From positions 1 through 35,188 of the forward strand of contig CAMBRR010000015.1 in assembly GCA_945870315.1 (NCBI GenBank): 35,188 nt of DNA, read 5' to 3'. A program made the translations under genes and the position numbers. This DNA comes from an uncultured Bacteroidales bacterium. Lineage in GTDB: Bacteria > Bacteroidota > Bacteroidia > Bacteroidales > UBA932. Positions 8,014-16,768 of the stretch are shown in pieces (positions within the stretch are counted from its first letter, which is position 1; every line of letters begins with the position of its first letter). The notes below the pieces were generated by a model. That model saw only the letters and a list, made by a program, of their open reading frames with translations. It did no database searches and was not told where the DNA came from.

Positions 8014-9248
8014 TGTTGTATCATTTATTCGATTTACTCAAGGAATTCGATATTCCGGGGCAGGGACTGTTCAAGTTCCTTTCATTCAGGGCGATCTTCT
8101 CGTTCACCCTTGCTCTTGTAATATCCATCTGGGCCGGAAAAGGAATCATCCGCCTTATGCAGAAGAAGCAGATAGGTGAGGAAATCCGCAACCTTGGCCT
8201 TGAAGGGCAGATGCAGAAGAAGGGGACTCCAACTATGGGCGGCATATTGATATTCCTTTCCATCGTGATTCCGGTCCTCCTGCTTGCAGACCTTACCAAC
8301 ATATATACCATCCTGATGCTCGTGAGCACTGTCTGGTTCTTCGCGATAGGCTTTGCAGACGACTATATCAAGGTGTTCAAGAAGAACAAGGATGGCCTCA
8401 GTCCAAAGATGAAGATGGTGTGTCAGGGTGTGATAGGACTTGGAATCGCGCTTACCGTATGCTTCAGCTCCGATATAGTCGTGAGAGTTGAACAGCCATC
8501 GGCAGATTCTGTCAATGAGAATACATATATAACAAAGAGTACGACCACGACTATTCCTTTTGTGAAGGACCACGAATTTGACTATAGGATGCTTTCTCCA
8601 TTCAAAGGAAAGGCAGGTGATGTTTTCCAGTGGGTGCTGTATGTCTTGATGATAGTTCTTGTTATCACGGCTTGTTCCAACGGAGTCAATCTGACGGATG
8701 GTCTGGATGGCCTTGCTACCGGAACCTCGGCTATAGTCGGAGTCGTGCTGGGTATCTTCGCCTATCTGGGTGGAAACTCGCTCAATGCCGACTATCTGAA
8801 CATAATGTTTATTCCAGGAAGCGGTGAGATCGCTGTTTTTATGGCAGCCTTCGTAGGTGCTCTGATAGGTTTTCTCTGGTATAATTCCTTCCCTGCTCAG
8901 ATATTTATGGGAGACACGGGCAGTCTGATGCTTGGAGGTATAATCGGGGTATGCGCCATCCTTATCAGAAAGGAACTTCTTCTGCCCGTTCTGTGCGGAA
9001 TCTTTTTCGTGGAGAGTTTGTCCGTGATGGTCCAGACTGCATATTTCAAGTTTACCAAGAAGAAATATGGTCAGGGACGCAGAGTCTTCAAAATGGCACC
9101 TCTGCATCATCATTTCCAGAAGGAGGGCATACCTGCACTTCTTGGACAGAATTCCAAACCGATGCCTGAGGCCAGAATTGTGACCAGATTCTGGATAGTC
9201 GGGATGATATTGGCAGTGCTTACAATAGCCTTGCTAAAGGTCAGATAA
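8013..9248 (+). CDS. mraY: Phospho-MurNAc-pentapeptide transferase MraY (lipid I synthase)
   Basis: Multi-pass inner-membrane enzyme that moves phospho-MurNAc-pentapeptide from UDP to undecaprenyl phosphate. Family signatures are all visible: GTPTMGGILIF near the N-terminus, ADDYIKVFKKNKDGLSPKMK with the catalytic DD, NGVNLTDGLDGLATG, FMGDTGSLMLGG and the loop motif APLHHHFQKEG. At 411 aa it is longer than the E. coli enzyme (360 aa), mainly through an insert around residues 150-200 (positions about 8460-8620), a common feature in this phylum. The ATG overlaps the murE stop codon, indicating translational coupling. Confidence 0.97.
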   Translation: MLYHLFDLLKEFDIPGQGLFKFLSFRAIFSFTLALVISIWAGKGIIRLMQKKQIGEEIRNLGLEGQMQKKGTPTMGGILIFLSIVIPVLLLADLTNIYTILMLVSTVWFFAIGFADDYIKVFKKNKDGLSPKMKMVCQGVIGLGIALTVCFSSDIVVRVEQPSADSVNENTYITKSTTTTIPFVKDHEFDYRMLSPFKGKAGDVFQWVLYVLMIVLVITACSNGVNLTDGLDGLATGTSAIVGVVLGIFAYLGGNSLNADYLNIMFIPGSGEIAVFMAAFVGALIGFLWYNSFPAQIFMGDTGSLMLGGIIGVCAILIRKELLLPVLCGIFFVESLSVMVQTAYFKFTKKKYGQGRRVFKMAPLHHHFQKEGIPALLGQNSKPMPEARIVTRFWIVGMILAVLTIALLKVR

Positions 9249-9288
9249 TAAGATATATACGATAACAGACACATAAAAATATACGGTA

Positions 9289-10623
9289 ATGAATAGAATA
9301 GTTGTTTTGGGTGGTGGAGAAAGTGGAGTAGGAGCTGCAGTGCTTGCAAAGACCAAGGGCTTTGACGTTTTTCTTTCAGACAGGGGGACAATCTCTCCTG
9401 AATATGTATCTGAACTCGAAAAGTGGAATATTCCTTTCGAGCAGGGACAGCATACGGACAGCCTCATCCTCAATGCGGATGAGGTGATTAAGAGTCCTGG
9501 CATCCCTTCTACTGCGGAAATTGTGAGGAAGCTGGAGGACAAGGGAATACATATCATATCCGAGATTGAATTCGCAGGAAGGTACGACAGTGCCAAGAAG
9601 ATTTGCATTACCGGAAGCAACGGAAAGACAACCACCACTTCCCTGATTTACTATCTGCTCCAGCAGGCCGGGCTGAATGTGGGACTGGGCGGAAACATAG
9701 GAAAGAGCTACGCTTATCAGGTCGCAACTGCCAATCACGATATCTATGTGCTGGAACTGAGCAGTTTCCAACTTGACAATATGTATGATTTCAAGGCGGA
9801 CATTGCCATCATCACCAACATAACACCTGACCATCTTGACAGGTACGACCACAAGATGGAGAACTATGTCAAGGCAAAATTCCGCATCACAAGGAATATG
9901 TCCGATGATGACTGCTTCATCTTCTGTTCGGATGATGAGATAACCATCAACCACCTGAACCAGATTGTGGTGAAGGCCAAGAAGTTGCCTTTCACTCAGA
10001 AGGGCGAGGTTGAGCAGGGCGCTTTTGTCAAGGACGACAAGATGGTGGTAAGGTACAATGACAGCGAGTGCGATATGTATTTGCAGGAACTTGCTCTCGG
10101 TGGCAAGCACAATATCTACAATTCGATGGCTGCTGCAATTGCTGCAAAGGTAATGGATGTGGACAACAGTGTCATCCGTTCTTCCCTTTCTACCTTCCAG
10201 GCTGTAGAGCACCGTCTGGAAAAGGTGCTGAGCATCGGTGATGTCCTATATGTGAATGATTCGAAGGCAACCAATGTGGATGCGGCCTGGTACGCTCTTG
10301 AGTGCCAGACAAGGCCGGTTGTGTGGATTGTCGGCGGCAAGGACAAGGGAAACGACTATGCTCCTCTGGTGCCTCTTGCAAAGGAGAAGGTGAAGGCAAT
10401 GATATGTATGGGAGTTGACAATGCCAAGTTCCACGATTCATTCAAGGATGTTGTTCCTGTCATCAAGGATGTGACAAGTGCACAAGATGCGGTGAAACTC
10501 GCAAGCGAGCTTTCTGTTGCGGGAGATGTGGTTCTCCTGTCGCCTTGCTGCGCAAGCTTTGACCTTTTCAAGAATTACGAGGACAGGGGCAGGCAGTTCA
10601 AGGAGGCTGTCAGAAATCTATAG
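9289..10623 (+). CDS. murD: UDP-MurNAc-L-alanine:D-glutamate ligase MurD
   Basis: Cytoplasmic ATP-dependent Mur ligase adding D-glutamate. The 444 aa begin with the Rossmann-like motif VVLGGGESGVGAAVLA, then SPGIP, the ATP loop GSNGKTTT (109-116), ELSSFQL, and ITPDHLDRYDHKMENY in the central domain. The C-terminal ligase domain has HRLEKV and NDSKATNVDA. Length and motif order are normal. The 40-bp gap from mraY is the largest in the cluster; I see no TAnnTTTG promoter in it. ftsW starts 3 bp after the stop. Confidence 0.97.
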   Translation: MNRIVVLGGGESGVGAAVLAKTKGFDVFLSDRGTISPEYVSELEKWNIPFEQGQHTDSLILNADEVIKSPGIPSTAEIVRKLEDKGIHIISEIEFAGRYDSAKKICITGSNGKTTTTSLIYYLLQQAGLNVGLGGNIGKSYAYQVATANHDIYVLELSSFQLDNMYDFKADIAIITNITPDHLDRYDHKMENYVKAKFRITRNMSDDDCFIFCSDDEITINHLNQIVVKAKKLPFTQKGEVEQGAFVKDDKMVVRYNDSECDMYLQELALGGKHNIYNSMAAAIAAKVMDVDNSVIRSSLSTFQAVEHRLEKVLSIGDVLYVNDSKATNVDAAWYALECQTRPVVWIVGGKDKGNDYAPLVPLAKEKVKAMICMGVDNAKFHDSFKDVVPVIKDVTSAQDAVKLASELSVAGDVVLLSPCCASFDLFKNYEDRGRQFKEAVRNL

Positions 10624-10626
10624 ACA

Positions 10627-12030
10627 ATGGATGAAAGGAATGGAAATAAAGCTGTTCAGAAGAAATATGGCTTCTGGAACTTCATAGACGGCATTGCAGG
10701 TGACAAGGTCATCTGGATGGTGGTGCTGTTCCTTATGATGGTATCCATTCTGGCCATATATTCATCTTCTATCAAGCTTGCAAAGGGCAGCATTACACGT
10801 CCGGAGATTTTCCGTTCGCAGATTATTATGACCTTTGTGGGACTGGGCCTCATCTTCGGAATCTATAAGATCCGAAGTGTCAGATTGTTTATGATGTTGT
10901 CCCAATTGGGGTTTTTCCTGAGCGCCTTTCTGCTCATAGTCCTTGCTTCCCGTAAGCCTTTTTTGTTTTTTGTGCCCGAGGCTATCAATGGGGTATGGAG
11001 GGTTATAAAGATCGGCTCGTTCCAGCTGCACGTTTATGAAGTGGTGAAGGTTGCAATGGTGATGTATATGGCCTGGGCCATCCATATGTGCCATAAGGAT
11101 GAGGATATGATCAAGCGAGGTGAGAAGTCAACAGTGCTATGGTTGGCAAACCTGCTCTCGAATGTGAAGCATCTGGAATGGATGTCAAAGACCTGGGCGA
11201 AGCATACCTTATATATATATGTTCCTGTAATCATCGTGGTTGCAATTGAACTGATGGGAGGCGGCTCCAGTGCCATCTTCCTCGCAGGTGTTATGGTGGT
11301 TATGATGATATTGGGAAAGATGCCCTTCAAGGAGATGCTGCTTGTTGGTATATCGGTGCTGATGTTTACTCTTTTCTGTGTCCAGCTGGACAAATGGACA
11401 GACCATAAGATCCCGCTTCTGAATAAATTCCAGCGTTTCGAGACTATGAAGAACAGGGTGGGTGCGGAATATGACCCGACGGTGGCGTTGAAGGATCTGA
11501 CACCCGGCACCAAGGCCTTCCGCGATGCCCTGGACGGTATCGAGCAGCCCAACGGAGCCAAGATCGCCATCCACGAAGGCGGTATCTTTGGCAAGGGATG
11601 CGGCAACAGTACACAGAAATTCAAGGTTTCAAACATTTATGATGACTTTATGTTCAGTTTCATCGTAGAAGAATATGGAGTCATCGGAGCCTTGTTACTT
11701 CTTTCCCTGTATGTGAGCCTCTTTGCCAGGGGAGCCCAGATATCCAGCAAGTGCACGAAGGACTTTACCAAACTGACTGTCGGAGGTCTTACTTTGCTCA
11801 TCTCGGGCCAGGCCTTTATGCATATGATAGTCAATCTGGACGTGGGGGTGATGACTGGACAGACTCTGCCGCTGGTGAGCAACGGAAAGAGTTCATTCAT
11901 TTGTTTCTGCATCGCCTTCGGAGTGCTTCTGTCCATCAGCCGGATAACCAAACTTCAGGAATTGCAGGCAGAAGCAGAACAGCAAGCAGAGCAACAAACT
12001 GAACAACAATCATTAACGGAACAGCAATGA
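10627..12030 (+). CDS. ftsW: Septal peptidoglycan glycosyltransferase FtsW (SEDS family)
   Basis: Multi-pass membrane polymerase of the SEDS family that extends glycan strands at the septum from lipid II, working with FtsI. The 467 aa show repeated hydrophobic segments starting at about residue 28 (KVIWMVVLFLMMVSILAIYS), a long central loop (about 255-315) with RVGAEYDP and GIEQPNGAKIAIHEGGIFGKG, and the C-terminal SEDS signature DDFMFSFIVEEYGVIGALL. FtsW rather than RodA is favoured by its place between murD and murG. The C-terminus is an unusual Gln/Glu-rich tail (AEAEQQAEQQTEQQSLTEQQ) of unknown role. The stop overlaps the murG start by 4 nt (ATGA). Confidence 0.95.
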   Translation: MDERNGNKAVQKKYGFWNFIDGIAGDKVIWMVVLFLMMVSILAIYSSSIKLAKGSITRPEIFRSQIIMTFVGLGLIFGIYKIRSVRLFMMLSQLGFFLSAFLLIVLASRKPFLFFVPEAINGVWRVIKIGSFQLHVYEVVKVAMVMYMAWAIHMCHKDEDMIKRGEKSTVLWLANLLSNVKHLEWMSKTWAKHTLYIYVPVIIVVAIELMGGGSSAIFLAGVMVVMMILGKMPFKEMLLVGISVLMFTLFCVQLDKWTDHKIPLLNKFQRFETMKNRVGAEYDPTVALKDLTPGTKAFRDALDGIEQPNGAKIAIHEGGIFGKGCGNSTQKFKVSNIYDDFMFSFIVEEYGVIGALLLLSLYVSLFARGAQISSKCTKDFTKLTVGGLTLLISGQAFMHMIVNLDVGVMTGQTLPLVSNGKSSFICFCIAFGVLLSISRITKLQELQAEAEQQAEQQTEQQSLTEQQ

Positions 12031-13145
12031 AACCACTTAGAGTCATAATAAGCGGAGGAGGGACCGGGGGACATATTTTCCCGGCCCTTTCCATCGCAGC
12101 CAAACTTAAAGAAACCAATCCTCAGACGGAAATCCTTTTTGTAGGGGCCTTGGGAAGGATGGAAATGGAAAAGGTTCCTGCAGCGGGTTTCCAGATTGTA
12201 GGCCTGCCTGTTGCCGGACTGCAGAGAAAACTCACCCTGTCCAACCTTGCCCTGCCGTTCAAGGTGCTCAAGAGCATATCGATGGCCAAGAAGATAATAA
12301 GGGAATTCAAACCGGACATTGCGGTGGGTGTAGGCGGTTATGCAAGCGCACCTCTGTTGTGGGCTGCCTCAAGGCTCGGTGTCCCTACACTTATCCAGGA
12401 GCAGAACGGTTTCGCAGGCCTGACAAACAAGATTCTTGGCCGAAGGGCAAAGAAAATATGTGTGGCCTATGAGGGAATGGAAAAATTCTTCCCGGCAGAC
12501 AGGATTGTGCTGACAGGTAATCCAATCCGCAAGGAAATCGTTCCGGGGACTCCTGCCATGAGGGAGGAAGGTGAGAAATTTTACGGACTTGATCCCCAGA
12601 AGAAGCACATTTTCATTGTAGGAGGAAGCCTCGGAAGTGGGACTCTCAATTCGGCGATGAAAAAATGGATAACTGACGGACTGCCGATGGGGGATGGAAT
12701 TGACATTCTCTGGCAGTGTGGAAAATGGTATAAGGAGGGAGTGGATTCTTTTATGGCATCCCAGAGTCAGAAGGTGAGGGATGTTGTTCATCACTATGAT
12801 TTCATCCAGAGGATGGATTTGGCCTATGCAGTAGCGGATGTGGTGATTTCCCGTTCAGGTGCAAGTTCCATATCTGAACTTTGTGCAGCAGGAAAGGCAG
12901 CCGTGTTCGTACCGTCTCCTAATGTCGCTGAGGACCATCAGACGCACAATGCAATGGCTCTTGTCAACAAGGGAGCAGGCTTGATTGTCAAAGATGCGCA
13001 AGCCTGTGACATTCTGATGGATACGGCCTGTCGTCTGGTCCATTCACCTGAAAAGAGGGCGCAGATGGAGGAAAACATCTTACGTTTGGCCAGAACTGAT
13101 GCGGCAATGGACATAGTAAAGGAAATTTATTCAATATTGGACTGA
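12027..13145 (+). CDS. murG: Lipid II synthase MurG (GT28 N-acetylglucosaminyltransferase)
   Basis: Peripheral membrane glycosyltransferase that adds GlcNAc to lipid I, giving lipid II. The 372 aa have the GGGTGGHIFPA loop at residues 10-19, VGVGGYASAPLLWAA, QEQNGFAGLTNKIL, and the UDP-GlcNAc-binding C-terminal stretch SRSGASSISELCAAGK with FVPSPNVAEDHQTHNA. This is normal length and motif order. The gene overlaps ftsW by 4 nt and is followed 1 bp later by murC, so these products are probably made in step. Confidence 0.97.
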   Translation: MKPLRVIISGGGTGGHIFPALSIAAKLKETNPQTEILFVGALGRMEMEKVPAAGFQIVGLPVAGLQRKLTLSNLALPFKVLKSISMAKKIIREFKPDIAVGVGGYASAPLLWAASRLGVPTLIQEQNGFAGLTNKILGRRAKKICVAYEGMEKFFPADRIVLTGNPIRKEIVPGTPAMREEGEKFYGLDPQKKHIFIVGGSLGSGTLNSAMKKWITDGLPMGDGIDILWQCGKWYKEGVDSFMASQSQKVRDVVHHYDFIQRMDLAYAVADVVISRSGASSISELCAAGKAAVFVPSPNVAEDHQTHNAMALVNKGAGLIVKDAQACDILMDTACRLVHSPEKRAQMEENILRLARTDAAMDIVKEIYSILD

Positions 13146-13146
13146 T

Positions 13147-14505
13147 ATGGAAGAATTGAAATACATATATTTTATAGGTATTGGGGGCATCGGGATGAGC
13201 GCAATAGCTCGATATTATCATCAGAAGGGCTATGATGTCTCAGGTTATGACCGTACTCCATCTGAATTGACTCACGCCCTCGAAACAGAGGGCATACGGG
13301 TTCATTATACCGATGACAAGGCTTTTGTTCCGGCAGACAAGGAACATACTCTTGTCATCTATACTCCGGCTATCCCGAAAGATATGGGGGAACTTGTCTT
13401 CGTGCAGGAAAACGGCTACAAGGTCGTTAAACGTTCGATGGCCCTGGGCGAAATCGCCCGTGGACAGCATTGCCTGGCAATTTCCGGCACTCACGGCAAG
13501 ACAACCACCAGCACCCTGCTCTCCCACATCTTCCACTGCGCATCTGACGGGGCATCCGCCTTTCTCGGAGGCATATCAAAGAACTATGATACCAACCTCC
13601 TGGTCAGTTCCAATCCGGTAATCGTGGCTGAAGCCGATGAATTTGACCGTTCGTTTCTCCAGCTGTATCCGGAAATTGCAGTCATCACTGCGATGGATGC
13701 TGACCACCTTGACATTTACGGCGACAAGAGCCACGTGGTTGAGGCGTTCAAGTCTTTTGCAAGCCAGGTCAGCGGCTCCCTCGTGGTCAAGAAAGGGCTG
13801 GATATCGCTCCTGGAGACACTCGTGCAAAGGTGCTGACATATTCATATGACGATGCTTCCGCAGATTTTTATGCTTCTTCCTTGAAGGTGGATGATTGTG
13901 GCTACTTTACTTTTGACCTGCACTACCCGCAGGGAGTGCTACGGGACTGCACTGTCGGTATCCCGGGGTGGGTGAATGTGGAGAATGCCGTGGCAGCTAG
14001 TGCGGTAGCTCTGATTTTCGGACTCAATCCTCAGGCTGTCCGCAGTGCGCTTGCTACTTTCAGCGGTGTAAAGAGACGTTTTGATATTCATCTTAATACT
14101 CCAAAGTGTTCATATATAGATGATTATGCTCACCACCCTAATGAAATATCAACGGCATTGAGCACAATGAGAGATATATTCCCGCACAGGAGGCTTACAG
14201 CTGTTTTCCAGCCCCATCTCTATACAAGGACCAGGGATTTCGCAGCCGATTTCGCCAAGGCGCTCAGCAGCGTGGATAAACTGATACTGCTGGATATCTA
14301 TCCTGCCAGGGAGGAACCTATCGAGGGTGTCACTTCGGAGATAATTTTCGATAAGGTTACCATAGCGGACAAGGTCCTTTTGAAAAAGGAACAACTGATG
14401 GAATATCTTGAGAATGAGCCTATTGACGCTCTGATTACATTCGGAGCCGGCAATATTGACAGATTTGTGGAACCTATAACTGAGATGCTCCGCAAAAGGG
14501 TATGA
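13147..14505 (+). CDS. murC: UDP-MurNAc:L-alanine ligase MurC
   Basis: First Mur ligase of stem-peptide synthesis, joining L-alanine to UDP-MurNAc. The 452 aa start with the nucleotide-fold motif YFIGIGGIGMSAIARYY, have the ATP loop GTHGKTT (114-120), the central EADEFDRSFLQLYPE and MDADHLDIYGD, and the C-terminal IDDYAHHPNEI and FQPHLYTRTRDF. No Mpl-like features are seen. It lies between murG and ftsQ, and its stop overlaps the ftsQ start by 4 nt. Confidence 0.97.
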   Translation: MEELKYIYFIGIGGIGMSAIARYYHQKGYDVSGYDRTPSELTHALETEGIRVHYTDDKAFVPADKEHTLVIYTPAIPKDMGELVFVQENGYKVVKRSMALGEIARGQHCLAISGTHGKTTTSTLLSHIFHCASDGASAFLGGISKNYDTNLLVSSNPVIVAEADEFDRSFLQLYPEIAVITAMDADHLDIYGDKSHVVEAFKSFASQVSGSLVVKKGLDIAPGDTRAKVLTYSYDDASADFYASSLKVDDCGYFTFDLHYPQGVLRDCTVGIPGWVNVENAVAASAVALIFGLNPQAVRSALATFSGVKRRFDIHLNTPKCSYIDDYAHHPNEISTALSTMRDIFPHRRLTAVFQPHLYTRTRDFAADFAKALSSVDKLILLDIYPAREEPIEGVTSEIIFDKVTIADKVLLKKEQLMEYLENEPIDALITFGAGNIDRFVEPITEMLRKRV

Positions 14506-15284
14506 ACAAAGTGCTGAAATATTCTCTGACCGGGGTGCTTGCGCTGATGATTGTCGGGGTTGCCGTCGTGTCGGTAATCTGCGGAGTGCGTGAGCGCAGG
14601 AAGTTGTTGTGCTCCGGTGTGAAGGTGGTCGTCAGGGACAGCAGTACCTGTGGCTTCGTCACTTCGGGGGACGTTATGAGAATACTCCGCAAGTCGAACA
14701 TCCATTGCAGTGGCTTGCCGGTTGACAGCATTGACCTTCAAAAGATAGAGAAAACAATAGATTCCAGAAGCGCTGTAAAAAAATGCGAAGCCTTCGTGAC
14801 TCCTGACGGGAAAGTGAATATAGAACTGGACCAGAGGCGTCCTGCCGTGCGTTTCCAGAGAAGTGACGGGGGATTCTATGCTGACCTTGAAGGCTGTCTT
14901 TTCCCGTTGCAGTCTTCTTACGATGCTCCGGTCTTGCTTGTCGATGGCTATATTCCGTTAAGTCCCAAGACGGGTTACAAGCAGTATATCGAGAATCCGG
15001 ATCAGTTGGAATGGTTCTCGAAGATGATGAAACTTGTGAATTATATTGATGAAAACCCGACCTGGAGAGGCAAGATAAGCCGCATCACAATCCAGCAAAA
15101 TTCGGAACTTGTCCTGACGCCACTTTCCGGTGATGAAAAGTTCCTTTTCGGACAGCCGGATGCTGTGAAGGAGAAATTTTCCAGAATGGAGAAATATTAT
15201 ACCAACATAGCTCCCGCCCGCAAGGATGCCCCTTACAAAGTAGTTGACGTTCGTTATAAGGGTCAGGTAATATGCAGACAATAA
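14502..15284 (+). CDS. ftsQ: Cell division protein FtsQ (POTRA-type bitopic protein)
   Basis: Bitopic inner-membrane protein that links early and late divisome parts. The 260 aa have one membrane segment (about 7-29, YSLTGVLALMIVGVAVVSVI), then a POTRA-like region with SGDVMRILRKSN and, further on, ELDQRRPAVRFQRSDGGFYADLEG, a strand pattern common in FtsQ. Sequence conservation is low, so the call depends on topology, size and its place between murC and ftsA. The ATG overlaps the murC stop (ATGA), and ftsA follows after 12 bp. Confidence 0.9.
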   Translation: MNKVLKYSLTGVLALMIVGVAVVSVICGVRERRKLLCSGVKVVVRDSSTCGFVTSGDVMRILRKSNIHCSGLPVDSIDLQKIEKTIDSRSAVKKCEAFVTPDGKVNIELDQRRPAVRFQRSDGGFYADLEGCLFPLQSSYDAPVLLVDGYIPLSPKTGYKQYIENPDQLEWFSKMMKLVNYIDENPTWRGKISRITIQQNSELVLTPLSGDEKFLFGQPDAVKEKFSRMEKYYTNIAPARKDAPYKVVDVRYKGQVICRQ

Positions 15285-15296
15285 AATATTAAATAT

Positions 15297-16757
15297 ATGG
15301 AACAAACTGAAAGATACATCGTTGCTGTCGATTTGGGCTCTTCAAAAATGGCCCTTTCCGTGGCACTTGTCAACGGCGATGACGTACAGATTCTCTACTA
15401 CAAGGAAAGACCTTCCGAGGGAATCCGCTACAGCAGCGTCCTGAATGTGACCAAGGCTTACAACGTCTTCAAGGATATGATTCTTGAGGCAGAGGAAGAA
15501 CTTGGCATCAAGATTACGCAGGTGGTTGTAGGTATGCCGAAGTACCCTGTGCTTCAGGTCGTGAATACAGCTAGGGAAACTGACAGGGGTGAAGATGCAG
15601 ACATTACAAGAGAGGATGTCGAGAACCTGAAACGTTTTGCCCAGAACAATTACCCGCTTGAGGATGACAAAAGGCTCATCTATGGAGCAGTTGCCCAGTC
15701 CTTTTCCGACGGAGAGAATTTCCAGGTGCTGGAGGATGACATCATTGGTATGACTGGAGATGTGCTGGAGGGGAATTTCAAACTTTTCATCGGCAAGAAG
15801 GTTTATCTTGACAAGATTGATCAGATTATGAACAAACTTGGTGTGCCTGCATCCCGGAAATATTTCACGGCTGATACCACTGCAAGGGTAGTCCTTACCC
15901 AGGCTGAGATGGAAAGCGGCGTCGCCCTTGTGGATTTTGGTGGAGGATGTACCTCTGTATCAATCTATTATGGTAATATTATGAGGCACTATTCTTCCAT
16001 TCCTTTCGGTGGAGGAAACATTACCGAGGATATCAAGAATGAGTGCCAGATATCGTCTCATCTTGCAGAGAATATCAAATTGGCCTATGGCGCTTGTCTC
16101 CCTGAAAAGTTGCAGAGTATGAGTGAGAAGATAATCCATATCAGGAGCAATTCTGCTGATCCGGATTCCCAGCTTCCTGTCAAGTATCTCTCCGAAATCA
16201 TCACCTGCAGGGTTGAGGAAATCCTGATGGCAATTTTCTATGAAATAGAGAAAAGCGGTTTTGCGGACAAGCTTCGCAGCGGCATTGTCGTTACCGGAGG
16301 CGTGGCGCAGACCGCCAACCTCGGCAACCTGATTTACGACCTTTCCGGATACAAGTCCAGGGTTGGATACCCTCTTAGAAAGTTCTCTTTCAAGGGCTGT
16401 GATGGGATTGCCGACACTTCCGCCACCTCTGCCGTAGGCCTCATTATGGCTGCAAAGGAGGATTTGGGAGTAGCGTGTGCCATTGTTTCTTCTGATTATG
16501 CGAGCGTATTGCTCAATGCCGAGGCTGAACCTCAGCCCGAGGTAAATGAAATGCCCGGGACCGTGGAACCAGCGGAGGTGGTAGTGGAGACAGTTAAACC
16601 GAAAGAGGCCGGCAATAAGGGGGAAGACAAGAAGACGGAAGGAAATAAAAGTGGAGAAGGGGAGAAACCGAAAAAGAGAATGGGCTGGGGAGACGGATTC
16701 ATGAGGACCATCGTCGGTATAGTAAAAAGCGGAAGTGACGAAGACGATAGAGCTTAA
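15297..16757 (+). CDS. ftsA: Cell division protein FtsA (actin-like FtsZ anchor)
   Basis: Actin-fold ATPase that tethers FtsZ to the membrane. The 486 aa show phosphate-1 VAVDLGSSKMALSVAL (about 9-24), the FtsA-specific 1C region, phosphate-2 VALVDFGGGCTSVSIYYG, and the adenosine motif GIVVTGGVAQTANLGNL. After about residue 410 comes a long low-complexity linker rich in Glu, Pro and Lys. It leads to a possible amphipathic helix (WGDGFMRTIVGIVK), then a short acidic end, SGSDEDDRA. In most FtsA proteins the membrane helix is the very C-terminus, so the acidic cap is odd. The stop codon lies inside the Shine-Dalgarno of ftsZ. Confidence 0.95.
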   Translation: MEQTERYIVAVDLGSSKMALSVALVNGDDVQILYYKERPSEGIRYSSVLNVTKAYNVFKDMILEAEEELGIKITQVVVGMPKYPVLQVVNTARETDRGEDADITREDVENLKRFAQNNYPLEDDKRLIYGAVAQSFSDGENFQVLEDDIIGMTGDVLEGNFKLFIGKKVYLDKIDQIMNKLGVPASRKYFTADTTARVVLTQAEMESGVALVDFGGGCTSVSIYYGNIMRHYSSIPFGGGNITEDIKNECQISSHLAENIKLAYGACLPEKLQSMSEKIIHIRSNSADPDSQLPVKYLSEIITCRVEEILMAIFYEIEKSGFADKLRSGIVVTGGVAQTANLGNLIYDLSGYKSRVGYPLRKFSFKGCDGIADTSATSAVGLIMAAKEDLGVACAIVSSDYASVLLNAEAEPQPEVNEMPGTVEPAEVVVETVKPKEAGNKGEDKKTEGNKSGEGEKPKKRMGWGDGFMRTIVGIVKSGSDEDDRA

Positions 16758-16762
16758 GGAGG
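16756..16762 (+). promoter_or_regulatory. Canonical Shine-Dalgarno site of ftsZ
   Basis: AAGGAGG lies 6 nt before the ftsZ ATG and overlaps the ftsA stop (TAA 16755-16757). Most genes here have no such site, so this one probably sets FtsZ output separately from FtsA. Confidence 0.75.
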
Positions 16763-16768
16763 ATTATT

